From: Enhydrobacter sp.
GTDB lineage: Bacteria > Pseudomonadota > Alphaproteobacteria > Reyranellales > Reyranellaceae
NCBI RefSeq assembly: GCF_030246845.1
Contig: NZ_CP126889.1
Coordinates: 3,467,001-3,531,000 of the forward strand
Length of the DNA: 64,000 bases
Reading direction: 5' to 3'
The position numbers were made by a program, and so were the translations under genes. The notes under the pieces were generated by a model. The model searched no databases, was not told the DNA's origin, and worked only from the letters and a program-made list of their open reading frames with translations. Shown piece by piece: positions 8,165 through 16,060 of the stretch (position 1 is its first letter; every line of letters starts with the position of its first letter).

Positions 8165-9448
8165 ATGACTAGTACTTTTTTCGCCATCCGGGGTTCTCGC
8201 CCATTGAGCGAAGAGGAGTTTGCGTCCCACCTCGCGCTGACCATTCGCCTGGAGAATGTCGGCGTTCTCATCGGGGCAGGTGCGTCCAAGTGCGTGGGCG
8301 GTCTCACCATGGATGATGTCTGGTCGCGTTTGGAGGCGGACGCCGCCGACGCGGTGAAGACACTTCGGGAGCAGAAATTCCTGAAAGATGGCGAGAAGCC
8401 CAATGTCGAGCATCTGCTGGACCGGCTGGAAATCGCCTGTCTCGACGGCGAACGGGTGGGCGCCGATCTCGCGCCGATCAAGCGGGTGCGCCATGCTCTG
8501 CGCAAGGCTGTCCTGCAGGCCGCCATGCTACAAGCCGAGCTTTGGGAGCACCCGAGCAGGGCGCTGGTGCATGAGAAGCTCTCCCATCACGTCCGCATGG
8601 TGTCGCGGCTGGTGGGCAACCGACAGCCAGGGCAGTCGGCCCCTTGGGTCTTCACGACCAACTACGACTTGGCCATCGAGTGGTCCGCCGAGGCGCTGGG
8701 CCTGCATTGCGTCAACGGTTTCTCCGGCCTTCACGACCGTTCCTTCCGTCCCAGCAGCTTCGATCTGGGCCTGCGGAATGTGCAGGCCCGAGGCGAAGCC
8801 CGATTCGGCACCTACAACCTCTATCTCGGTAAGCTGCACGGCTCGGTGTCGTGGGTGACGTCGCCCGAGGGCGTTGTCTGCGAAATGCCGTGCGGCCCGA
8901 TGAAGGGGAAAATCGACGCCTTCTTCGACTCCGACGAGCCGGATGACTGGCCGGGCCTGATGATCTTTCCCGGTGCAACGAAGTTCGTGCAGACCACTGG
9001 CTTCGTCTATGGCGAGATCATCCGCCGTTTCACCGAATTCCTCTCGCGCCCGAACACCTGCCTTTTGGTCAATGGCTACGGGTTTGCCGACGATCACATC
9101 AACCGGCTGATCGTCTCCGCCCTTCAGAATCCGACCTTGCAGCTCATTATCTACCTCCCTGAAGTTCACCGGCTTGGGCTCTATCCGACCCTCACATCCG
9201 GGGGTGAAAGCGCCATCGCGCCGAATGAGCAGTTGCGGCGCTTGCTTCTGGCTCAGTTGCCGCAGGTGGCCGTCAGGGGGTTTGGGCCGGGCAGCTTCTT
9301 CGACACGCTCGCCAGCGACCTGCCGGAGCCGGCGCTGCTGGATGATACCTCCGAGCGCGCAAGAAGCATCGAGCAGTTGCTCAAGCGCGCCACTAGCCTG
9401 CCCATCAGGAAAGATCCCGATGACCAAAGCGGCAACGGGAGCGGGTGA
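8165..9448 (+). CDS. SIR2-family NADase-like defence protein
   Basis: A 427-residue protein with a SIR2-like fold. GAGAS (residues 37-41) is the NAD-binding loop, TTNYD (164-168) the conserved Asn/Asp motif, and KLHGS (223-227, His225) the likely catalytic histidine. NGYGFADDHIN near residue 306 is the late SIR2 motif. Defence SIR2 proteins usually destroy NAD+ on phage infection. The partner gene, 9 bases downstream, encodes a HerA ATPase, matching the SIR2-HerA anti-phage pair, in which the two assemble into one large complex. The start is the ATG 4 bases after hsdS, so the pair appears built into the restriction operon. NAD+ cleavage is inferred from the motifs. Confidence 0.88.
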   Translation: MTSTFFAIRGSRPLSEEEFASHLALTIRLENVGVLIGAGASKCVGGLTMDDVWSRLEADAADAVKTLREQKFLKDGEKPNVEHLLDRLEIACLDGERVGADLAPIKRVRHALRKAVLQAAMLQAELWEHPSRALVHEKLSHHVRMVSRLVGNRQPGQSAPWVFTTNYDLAIEWSAEALGLHCVNGFSGLHDRSFRPSSFDLGLRNVQARGEARFGTYNLYLGKLHGSVSWVTSPEGVVCEMPCGPMKGKIDAFFDSDEPDDWPGLMIFPGATKFVQTTGFVYGEIIRRFTEFLSRPNTCLLVNGYGFADDHINRLIVSALQNPTLQLIIYLPEVHRLGLYPTLTSGGESAIAPNEQLRRLLLAQLPQVAVRGFGPGSFFDTLASDLPEPALLDDTSERARSIEQLLKRATSLPIRKDPDDQSGNGSG

Positions 9449-9457
9449 GGACGGCGC

Positions 9458-11209
9458 ATGAGCAGCCGACGTCCGATTGGTTATGTCGTTGAGATCGACG
9501 GCGCGAACCTACTGGTGAATCTCCTTGAGGACTCGCGTGGTCATGTCGCCGGCCACAGGGACGGCCTGTCCACGGTAGAGCAGCCTGGCGATCTGGTCGG
9601 CGTTGAGGCCGGCGCGGAAACTGTGATCCTGCGGATCATGTCGGTTGCGTTCGCCGAACCCCGCGAGGTTCATGCCGGTCAGCGCGCCAATGCGCGGATC
9701 GTGCAAGAGCCGCTGCGCCAGCTCCGAGGGCGCGTGATCGGCTATCTTGCCCGTAGCGGCGGCAGGCTGCGGTTCCAGCCGCAGGAATGGCGTCTGCCGG
9801 TGCTGGGGGCCAGCGTGTATCCGCTGGCCGATGCCGAAACCATCGCCACGATAAGGGCGTCGGGAGACCCGGATGGCCAGATCACGCTGGGGGCCGATTC
9901 ACGCAATCGCGGAATTGAGGTCCGCGTCGGCATCAACGATATCCTCGGCCGCCATCTGGCGGTGCTCGGCGCGACCGGACAGGGAAAAACTCATTTCGTC
10001 GCGGCGATCTTGCAGCAGCTCAGCCGATGGCCCCGGTCCCGTATTGTCGTCTTCGACGTGAACGGCGAATATGCACCAGCCTTCGCCCCCTTGGGGAGGC
10101 GCGTCAAACACACTCACCTTGGCGAGAGCAGCGTGCATGGCTTTCGGATTCCCTACTATGCTCTGGGGCGCAATGGCCTGGCGCGCTTGCTCATCCCGAG
10201 CGAGCGCGCACAGATGCCCGCGCTGCGTTTTGCCATCGAACATCTGAGATTTGTTGAAGCCAACCAATTCGGTGCGCGGGTAACCGGGCAGACCAACAAC
10301 ACTCTCTTCGACGACTGCCACACTGGCGCACCCGCGCGGGCACTTCAGGACCTTAACGCGATCCGCGCCGGCACCGCTGCCGTTGCGGCGGCTTGGCCCC
10401 ATATGCGGGCTTTATCCTGTCTTGCCACGGAATGGTATGTCACCAAGCAGGGGCGGCAGGGGGCGGAGCGGGATACTTTTCACTACGGCCATATCCAGTC
10501 CCTGATTAACCGCATCCGCGGATTCATCGAGGATGCCCAATTTGCTTCCGTCGTCGATACCGGCGGCGGCGCTGCCGTCGAAAATCCGCTCAACATGGCC
10601 GCTGAGTCGGCGAAGCTGGTGAACAACATCTTCGGCCATGCGGCCATTCAGGCGAATGACTGGTCGATCCACATTGTCGATCTTAGCCGCCTGGCGCAGG
10701 ATCTCATGCCCTTTGTTCTGGGCTCGTTGCTTGAAATGTTCGCCGCCGAGCTGTTTCGGCGCGGACCTGGCCGGACGCATCCCACCATGCTGGCACTGGA
10801 GGAGGCGCACCACTACCTGCGTCAGCTTCCCAGCGACAGTGATTCTGGGCAGCACGCCCTAGCCTACGAGCGTCTCGCCAAGGAGGGGCGCAAGTTCGGC
10901 TTGTCGCTAATGATTAGCACGCAGCGCCCGTCCGAAGTCTCGCCCACTGTTCTCGCTCAGTGTGGGACGTGGGCCGTCTTCAGGCTCAGCAACGACGCCG
11001 ACCAGCGGGCCGTGGCATCGGCTGCCGAGACGGCCGGGGTGAACATATCCCGTCAGCTCTCCGGCCTGGGGCGCGGCGAGGCTATCGTCTTTGGTGCCGC
11101 GCTCCCGGTACCGACGCGGCTTGCGGTGGTCCGGCCAAGCCCCGAGCCGGATTCCAAGGACCCGCCATTTCTTGAGGCGTGGCGCTCAGAGCTTGCCGAC
11201 ATTGGCTGA
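9458..11209 (+). CDS. HerA/DUF87-family ATPase, partner of SIR2
   Basis: A 583-residue HerA-like DNA translocase. The N-terminal HAS-barrel-like part (1-110) begins GYVVEIDGANLLV. The ATPase has Walker A GATGQGKT (171-178), the HerA hallmark DVNGEY (200-205), Walker B LALEEAHHYL (about 445-454) and the late motif STQRPSEV near 487. HerA ATPases form hexamers. In SIR2-HerA systems the hexamer carries SIR2 subunits and controls their NADase or nuclease activity. It is the last gene of the six-gene plus-strand run from 2853. No NurA nuclease gene is nearby, which argues against a repair role. Confidence 0.9.
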   Translation: MSSRRPIGYVVEIDGANLLVNLLEDSRGHVAGHRDGLSTVEQPGDLVGVEAGAETVILRIMSVAFAEPREVHAGQRANARIVQEPLRQLRGRVIGYLARSGGRLRFQPQEWRLPVLGASVYPLADAETIATIRASGDPDGQITLGADSRNRGIEVRVGINDILGRHLAVLGATGQGKTHFVAAILQQLSRWPRSRIVVFDVNGEYAPAFAPLGRRVKHTHLGESSVHGFRIPYYALGRNGLARLLIPSERAQMPALRFAIEHLRFVEANQFGARVTGQTNNTLFDDCHTGAPARALQDLNAIRAGTAAVAAAWPHMRALSCLATEWYVTKQGRQGAERDTFHYGHIQSLINRIRGFIEDAQFASVVDTGGGAAVENPLNMAAESAKLVNNIFGHAAIQANDWSIHIVDLSRLAQDLMPFVLGSLLEMFAAELFRRGPGRTHPTMLALEEAHHYLRQLPSDSDSGQHALAYERLAKEGRKFGLSLMISTQRPSEVSPTVLAQCGTWAVFRLSNDADQRAVASAAETAGVNISRQLSGLGRGEAIVFGAALPVPTRLAVVRPSPEPDSKDPPFLEAWRSELADIG

Positions 11210-11232
11210 CATCGCGGGCCGTGTTATCCACA

Positions 11233-11275
11233 GGAAAATCGGCTGTTGGCTTTTTTGTTGGCCTTTCGATTTTCC
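11233..11275. repeat. Inverted repeat after the herA gene
   Basis: GGAAAATCG (11233-11241) and CGATTTTCC (11267-11275) are perfect 9-base arms around 25 bases that include a T-run and the direct repeat TGTTGGC. It lies 24 bases after the end of herA in the AT-rich strip where element-type genes give way to chromosomal ones. It may be a transcription terminator for the defence operon or part of an element end. Confidence 0.45.
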
Positions 11276-11403
11276 ACACTGCCAATTTTCGCTTTTAATA
11301 TCAAGTCGTTATACGAATCGCGTGATGACGCCCCTGGGCACCATTTCCCAATTCCATCGACAATTCGATCGGGTCGGCCGAGTCGAAAGCGGCGGCGAGT
11401 TTC

Positions 11404-11930
11404 TCAATTCCGAGTGCGTGCGGACATGGACAGAGCAAGACCGCCCAGTATCAAGATCACTCCGGCAACGAAGAAAAATCCCAGCCTGTCCCCGAACATG
11501 GCGGATGAAGCGGCGATGCCCACGATCGGCTGAAGGTACTGCACGCTGGCGGCGGTCCGAGCCGGGACGAGGCGTAGCAGGTGGAGCCACAGGAAGAGAC
11601 CCGCTACCGTGACGATGACGCCGAGATAGACCGCCGCTCCGAGACCTTCGGCGGTGACGTGGAACTGAACCCGCGCCATCTCCCAGCCTGCCCACGGCAG
11701 CAGCACCACAAATCCAAAAATGTACTCCAGGCCGCCACGGTGGCGGTCCCGTACGTGTTGGTGAGCTCGACGCTCCAAACGTATTAGAAAGCGACCGCGA
11801 GTGCAGCGCTGCCTACCTATGACGAATAGGAACAGCAATGGCACGGCGAGCGCGAACTGTGCGGCCGTCAGCGTCAACGGCGGCATGGTCACCAGGCCGA
11901 GTTTCGTTAATTGCTTCGTCGGGCCAGATT
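11404..11930 (-). pseudogene. Decayed EamA/DMT-family transporter fragment
   Basis: The C-terminal 90 residues of this frame are a good half of an EamA (10-TM drug/metabolite transporter) domain: hydrophobic helices, VQYLQPIVG and a final FVAGVILILGGLALSM. Upstream, residues corresponding to about 11690-11810 change into arginine-rich nonsense, while another frame carries on the membrane sequence (a tract like WSVELTNTYGTATVAAWSTF). At least two frameshifts are therefore likely. The first EamA domain is missing altogether, and an in-frame stop lies just beyond 11930. I regard it as a dead gene at the edge of the defence segment. Confidence 0.65.
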
Positions 11931-12244
11931 TCTACGGGCCCTGGACTCCCTCACATCGCTAGTTCCCAAGCTGAGGGTCCGTAAATCGTTGCAAGAGTGC
12001 TGCCTTTCGACAAGGGTCGCGCGGTCGAGCGGTTGGACTGGTCCTGCTGACCGCAGCATGCGGCTACTGCACCGGTGCCGGTTTCGCGCCCGCGCGGAAC
12101 CGGCTTCATCGGTAGTCGGGCCGCATCTTCAAGCTCTCCTTGTGGGTTCTCGGCGTCCATGCGTGCATTGGCGAGCGGGCACAGAGCAGCCCGCCATCGG
12201 GACGCCCAGACCTGCGGCACGCGGCCGACACCGCAACCATTGGT
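11931..12244. other. Region without a recognisable gene
   Basis: About 310 bases between the decayed transporter and the control region of the stress-protein gene. Open frames here have no start with a ribosome binding site and no recognisable protein. I saw no RNA gene or repeat. Confidence 0.5.
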
Positions 12245-12258
12245 TTGACAAGGATCAA
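12245..12258 (+). promoter_or_regulatory. FNR/FixK-like box upstream of the stress-protein gene
   Basis: TTGAC-AAGG-ATCAA matches the FNR/FixK consensus TTGAT-N4-ATCAA in 9 of 10 fixed bases. Its centre is 56 bases before the chosen start codon. That leaves room for a class II activated promoter (site near -41) with a short leader. Universal stress genes in alphaproteobacteria are often under low-oxygen control of this kind. Binding is inferred. Confidence 0.6.
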
Positions 12259-12307
12259 GGAGCCGCCTGGATAGCCGTTCACGATGCGCCCTTTCGATGA
12301 GGCGCTG

Positions 12308-13144
12308 ATGAACCCTTCCAGCTTGATGGTCCACCTGACGGCGGGCCAGTCCAATGATGCGTTGCTGCGGCTTGCCATCGACTTGGCGAACCGGGTCAAG
12401 GCCATCCGGGTGATCGGGATCAGTGCCTGCCAGCCGCTGCCGATCTACGGCAGCCCCGACGCATACGTGCCCCAGGACCTGATCACCCGGGATCTCGAGC
12501 TCATCGAGAAGGAGCTGAAGGCGGCCGAGAAAAGTTTCCGGTCGGCCTTCGAGGGCAAGGTGATGGACTGCCAATGGCGCTCGACAGTCGTCTCCTACGG
12601 CACCATCGCCGACTACGTCGCCGAGCAGATGCGCGCCGCCGACTTGTTGGTCGCGGCGGTCGAGGAACAGGCTTCCCTGCTCGAAAAGCATCGCATCAAT
12701 CTGGCCGACTTGGCCATAAGGGCGGGCAAGCCGGTCCTCGTTGCCGGGCGCGGCGTCGACAAGCTCGACGTGAAAAGCGTGGTCGTCGGTTGGAAGGACA
12801 CACGCGAAGCTCGTCGGGCGGCCGAGGACGCCCTGCCGGTTCTGACGCTGGCGGAACGCGTGACGGTCGTCCAGGTCGCGGCAGAGGACGATCTCGACGA
12901 CGCCCGGACGAGCACGGCGGATGTCGCGGCCTGGTTGTCCGGTCACGGCATCTCTGCCACGGCGCGCGCCGTTGTCGGAGCTGCAGACGACTCGACCGAG
13001 CTCGAGGCCATCGCCAGGGAGCTCGACGCCGGACTGCTCGTAGGGGGTGCGTACGGCCATTCCCGCTTGCGCGAGTGGGTATTGGGCGGCGTCACGCGGG
13101 ATTTGCTCCTCAGCCCGGCGCGATGCTCGTTCGTGTCCCACTGA
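12308..13144 (+). CDS. Tandem universal stress protein (UspA family)
   Basis: A 278-residue protein with two Usp folds. The first (about 1-145) is degenerate. The second ends with GAYGHSRLREWVLGG, the ATP-binding signature Gx2Gx9G, followed by VTRDLL. Such proteins help cells survive stress, often hypoxia. The start at 12308 is preceded by GAGG at about 12296-12300; an ATG 24 bases earlier in the same frame is the alternative and lacks a binding site. The FNR/FixK-like box upstream fits induction at low oxygen. Confidence 0.85.
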   Translation: MNPSSLMVHLTAGQSNDALLRLAIDLANRVKAIRVIGISACQPLPIYGSPDAYVPQDLITRDLELIEKELKAAEKSFRSAFEGKVMDCQWRSTVVSYGTIADYVAEQMRAADLLVAAVEEQASLLEKHRINLADLAIRAGKPVLVAGRGVDKLDVKSVVVGWKDTREARRAAEDALPVLTLAERVTVVQVAAEDDLDDARTSTADVAAWLSGHGISATARAVVGAADDSTELEAIARELDAGLLVGGAYGHSRLREWVLGGVTRDLLLSPARCSFVSH

Positions 13145-13243
13145 TCAAGGCAGCCGGTCTGGTGCCGCGCCGGTACGAATCGGTGATTGGTGCGTTTGCC
13201 TAACCGACAATGCCATAGTCGCGTCGACACGGAGCTTCGATCG

Positions 13244-14188
13244 ATGCGCTACGGCTTCTATCTTCCCACCCGCGGCCCGATGGCCACGCGCGAAGGCGTC
13301 CTCTCCCTGGCGCGCGAAGGCGAGCGCCTGGGGCTGCATTCGGCGATGATCGCCGACCACATCGTCTTCCCGGTGACCAGCGACTCCGACTATCCCTACA
13401 CGCTCGACCGCAAGCATCCGAGCGGCGGCGATGCGCTCGAGACGTTCTCGATCCTGGGCGTGGTGGCGGGCGCCACGGAGCGGCTGCGGCTCGTCACGTC
13501 GGTGCTGGTGCTGCCGTACCGCAACCCCGTGCTGACGGCGAAGATGGTCGCCTCCCTCGACGTCCTGTCCGGCGGCCGGGTCACGCTGGGCGTGGGCGTC
13601 GGCTGGTTGAAAGAGGAATTCGTCGCACTCGGCAGTCCGGGCTTCGAGCGGCGCGGCGCCGTGGCCGACGAATGGATCGCGATCTTCAAGCGGCTCTGGA
13701 CGCAGTCGCCCGCGAGCTTCGAGGGCAAGTTCTACAGCTTCGCCGACATCCGCGCCGAACCGTTCCCGCTGCAGAAGCCGCATCCGCCGGTCTGGATCGG
13801 CGGCCATTCGCGCGCCGCCCTGCGTCGCACGGCACGGCATGGCGACGGCTGGCATCCGGTCGGTGCCGTCGCTGCCTCGCCGCTGCCGCCCGGGGAGATG
13901 CGGGCGCATCTCGAGACGCTGAAGCGGATGACGGAGGAGGAGGGACGGGACTTCTCGGCGCTCACCGTCTCCTACAAGGCGCCGCTCTACGACTCGGCCA
14001 TTCCCGACCGTGACGGCAGCCGGCGGAGCTTCTCGGGCAGCCCCGAGGAGATTGCCGCGGACATCCGTTCGTTCGCCGCGATCGGCGTGCACGAGCTCGT
14101 CTTCGATTTCCGCGGCCGCTCCATCGCCGAAAGCATCGAAGGCCTGCAGCGCTTCGCGGCGGAGGTGATGCCGCTGGTGCGCGATTGA
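13244..14188 (+). CDS. LLM-class (luciferase-like) flavin/F420-type oxidoreductase
   Basis: A 314-residue TIM-barrel protein of the bacterial-luciferase-like family, beginning MRYGFYLPTRGPMATREGV. LGVGVGWLKEEF near residue 120 and PHPPVWIGGHS near 180 are hallmarks of the subgroup usually annotated F420-dependent oxidoreductase or FMN monooxygenase. The substrate is not predictable. In-frame sequence upstream of 13244 does not look like this family, so I start at the ATG that begins the first strand. The gene is convergent with the deacetylase on the minus strand. Confidence 0.88.
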   Translation: MRYGFYLPTRGPMATREGVLSLAREGERLGLHSAMIADHIVFPVTSDSDYPYTLDRKHPSGGDALETFSILGVVAGATERLRLVTSVLVLPYRNPVLTAKMVASLDVLSGGRVTLGVGVGWLKEEFVALGSPGFERRGAVADEWIAIFKRLWTQSPASFEGKFYSFADIRAEPFPLQKPHPPVWIGGHSRAALRRTARHGDGWHPVGAVAASPLPPGEMRAHLETLKRMTEEEGRDFSALTVSYKAPLYDSAIPDRDGSRRSFSGSPEEIAADIRSFAAIGVHELVFDFRGRSIAESIEGLQRFAAEVMPLVRD

Positions 14189-14210
14189 ATCATCGATCCG
14201 GACGACAGGG

Positions 14211-15149
14211 TCAGCTCAAGCTGCCCGGATAGTCGCGCCAGATGCTGGGCTCGAGCTTGAGATGGGTTGTCGCCGGGAAGGCGATCGTCCAGTGGCGCGC
14301 GCATGCCGCGCTCGTCGCGTTCCACAGCTCCGGCAGGCCGCGGGCGTGGCCGAGGAACTGCTCGAGCATGTGAAGCCGGTTCGGCCAGGCGATGGCGTGC
14401 GGATGCAAGACCATGGCGAACTGCCGGCCGCGCTTGTACTGCGCGTCGAGCTCGGCCTTCCAGTTGCGGAAGAGGACGGCGGGATTCTCGAGGCCGGTGC
14501 CCTTCCGCGGGAACAACAGGAAGAACTGGTCGTCGAAATGATAGTAGTAGGGCAAGGTCAGGATCGCCCGGCGGCTGGCGAAGTCGGACACCCACCAGTG
14601 CGGCAGGTCGTCGGCCAGGCCGTTGCCGAAATAGGCGTAGCCCTCCTCGATCAGCAGATCGATCGTATGGGCGCTCACGGCGCCGCCGGCGAACTTGTCG
14701 CCCGGGCGCGGCAGGGAGAACCAGCCGTCGGGCCGCCGGCCGGCGATCCTGGCCAGGATCTCGGTGGTGCGCCGAAGCCGCGCCTGCTCCTCGTCCCTCG
14801 CCAGCAGGCTCACATCCTCGTGCTTGAAGCCGTGCGCCGCGATCTCGTGGCCCTCGTCGGCAAGCGCGCGGACTATGCCCGCATGGATCTCCGCCACGAC
14901 CGCCGGCACCGCGAAAGTCACCGTGAGCCGGTGGTTGCGGAGCACGGCCATGAGCGCCGACAGCCCGCCGTGCATGCCGTAGAAGGCCTCGGGAGTCGCG
15001 AGATCGTGGCCCTTGATGCCTTCGGGCCCGCAGGCCGGGCTGAGGTCGACGACGACACGGAAGCAGCAGCGTTTGCCGTCGGGCCATCGCACCTCGGAGT
15101 CGGCGAGCGTTCTCTCGTCGCTGATCGTGTACCGGTCCTTCCACGGCAT
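14211..15149 (-). CDS. Polysaccharide deacetylase family protein (second of two)
   Basis: A 312-residue NodB-fold protein. VVVDLSPA near residue 35 replaces the usual catalytic Asp pair with a single Asp. GHEIAAHGFKHED near 107 carries the metal-binding HxxxH. PYYYHFDDQFF and the late VLHPHAIAW complete the fold. The subgroup includes amide hydrolases such as allantoinase-like PuuE as well as sugar deacetylases, so a small-molecule amidase is as likely as wall modification. It lies 15 bases after its paralogue on the same strand and is probably cotranscribed with it and the SDR. Confidence 0.82.
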   Translation of the reverse strand: MPWKDRYTISDERTLADSEVRWPDGKRCCFRVVVDLSPACGPEGIKGHDLATPEAFYGMHGGLSALMAVLRNHRLTVTFAVPAVVAEIHAGIVRALADEGHEIAAHGFKHEDVSLLARDEEQARLRRTTEILARIAGRRPDGWFSLPRPGDKFAGGAVSAHTIDLLIEEGYAYFGNGLADDLPHWWVSDFASRRAILTLPYYYHFDDQFFLLFPRKGTGLENPAVLFRNWKAELDAQYKRGRQFAMVLHPHAIAWPNRLHMLEQFLGHARGLPELWNATSAACARHWTIAFPATTHLKLEPSIWRDYPGSLS

Positions 15150-15164
15150 GTGCGTTCTCCCGAT

Positions 15165-16058
15165 TCAGCCGGCCGGATGGGTCGCGAGGATGTGGCGCGC
15201 CACCTGCTCGCAGGTGGGCAACCACACGCCGGGCAGCGCCTTCATGCGCGAGATCAGCCGGTCGAGCATGGCGATGCGCAAGGCGCGGCCCGACACGAAG
15301 GGATGCATGCAGATGTTGAGGTAGCCGCCCTGCCGGTACTGCTGCAGGAAGGCCTGCCACCAGATCTCCTCGACATAGTCGGGATCCATCATGCGCTGGG
15401 CGCTGTTCTCGCTGTTGAGCCAGGCGAAGCTGAAGAACATCGCGTCGTCGATGGCGTAGTGGAACGGCAGATTGAGCAACGGCCGCGCGCCGTCGGGATC
15501 GCTCGTGTAGTTGGGCCGATGGTCGAGCGAATCCTCGGACGTGTAGATATAGCCTTCCTCGAGCAGCAGACCGCGCGTGTGCGAGCTGCGCGTGCCGACC
15601 GGCCGGCGCCCGGTCAGCTTCTCGAGCGCGGCGACGGTCTTGCGCAGATGATCCCGCTCCAGCCCGGGATCCTTCGGCACCTGGTGCTCCCACATATGGT
15701 CGGCGATCTCGTGGCCGCTCTGCGATGCCGCCTTCACCGCCTGCGGGTAGAGCTCGCAGATGCGGCCGGGCGTGAAGATCGTGGCCTTCACGCCGTGGCT
15801 GTCAAACAGCTCGATCAGGCGCCAGATGCCGACCCGGCCGCCGAACTCGCCCTTGGCGAGCTGCATCGGCGGCTCGTTCAGGACCCGGCGCAGCAGCATG
15901 GCGTCGAAATCCGCCGTGAAGTTCACGGCAACGCGCACGCCTTCCGGCCAGCGGCAATTCTCGATCACGCGGTGGCGCGCATTGTAGTCGGTGGCCGTGG
16001 CCTTGAGGCTGGCGATCTCCCGGTCCAGGCCGTTCTCGATTCCGGTCGTCGTATCCAT
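15165..16058 (-). CDS. Polysaccharide deacetylase family protein (first of two)
   Basis: A 297-residue NodB-fold protein. VNFTADFDAML near residue 37 supplies the catalytic aspartates, GHEIADHMWEHQ near 105 the HxxxH metal site, and NICMHPFVSGR near 260 the late histidine. The start at 16058 (MDTTTGIENGLDR) lies 2 bases after the stop of the SDR gene; longer in-frame reading upstream runs into the SDR and is nonsense. Pairing with a close paralogue suggests a two-enzyme step or a heteromer. The PuuE/allantoinase-like subgroup is plausible. Confidence 0.83.
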   Translation of the reverse strand: MDTTTGIENGLDREIASLKATATDYNARHRVIENCRWPEGVRVAVNFTADFDAMLLRRVLNEPPMQLAKGEFGGRVGIWRLIELFDSHGVKATIFTPGRICELYPQAVKAASQSGHEIADHMWEHQVPKDPGLERDHLRKTVAALEKLTGRRPVGTRSSHTRGLLLEEGYIYTSEDSLDHRPNYTSDPDGARPLLNLPFHYAIDDAMFFSFAWLNSENSAQRMMDPDYVEEIWWQAFLQQYRQGGYLNICMHPFVSGRALRIAMLDRLISRMKALPGVWLPTCEQVARHILATHPAG

Positions 16059-16060
16059 GG

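Larger units (their letters stand above)
1..11209. mobile_element. Mobilizable defence segment (left end open)
   Basis: This stretch combines transfer genes (relaxase start, traC, traD and a putative oriT) with three defence modules: AbiE toxin-antitoxin, type I restriction-modification and SIR2-HerA. No integrase, transposase or coupling protein is visible, so the rest of the element would lie left of position 1. The right limit is inferred: the last element-like gene ends at 11209, and ordinary chromosomal-type genes, starting with a decayed transporter, begin near 11404. No att repeat or tRNA was recognised at the junction. A plasmid-derived segment or an integrative mobilizable element are both possible. 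Confidence 0.6.

Noticed and set aside
11210..11403. tRNA gene or att site at the right border of the defence segment
   Set aside because: No cloverleaf or TTCGAAT-type T-loop was found; only an inverted repeat is visible.
12106..12135. Short minus-strand peptide MRPDYR preceded by AAGGAGAG, as a leader peptide
   Set aside because: There is no downstream minus-strand gene for it to regulate and no attenuator structure; likely chance or a gene relic.
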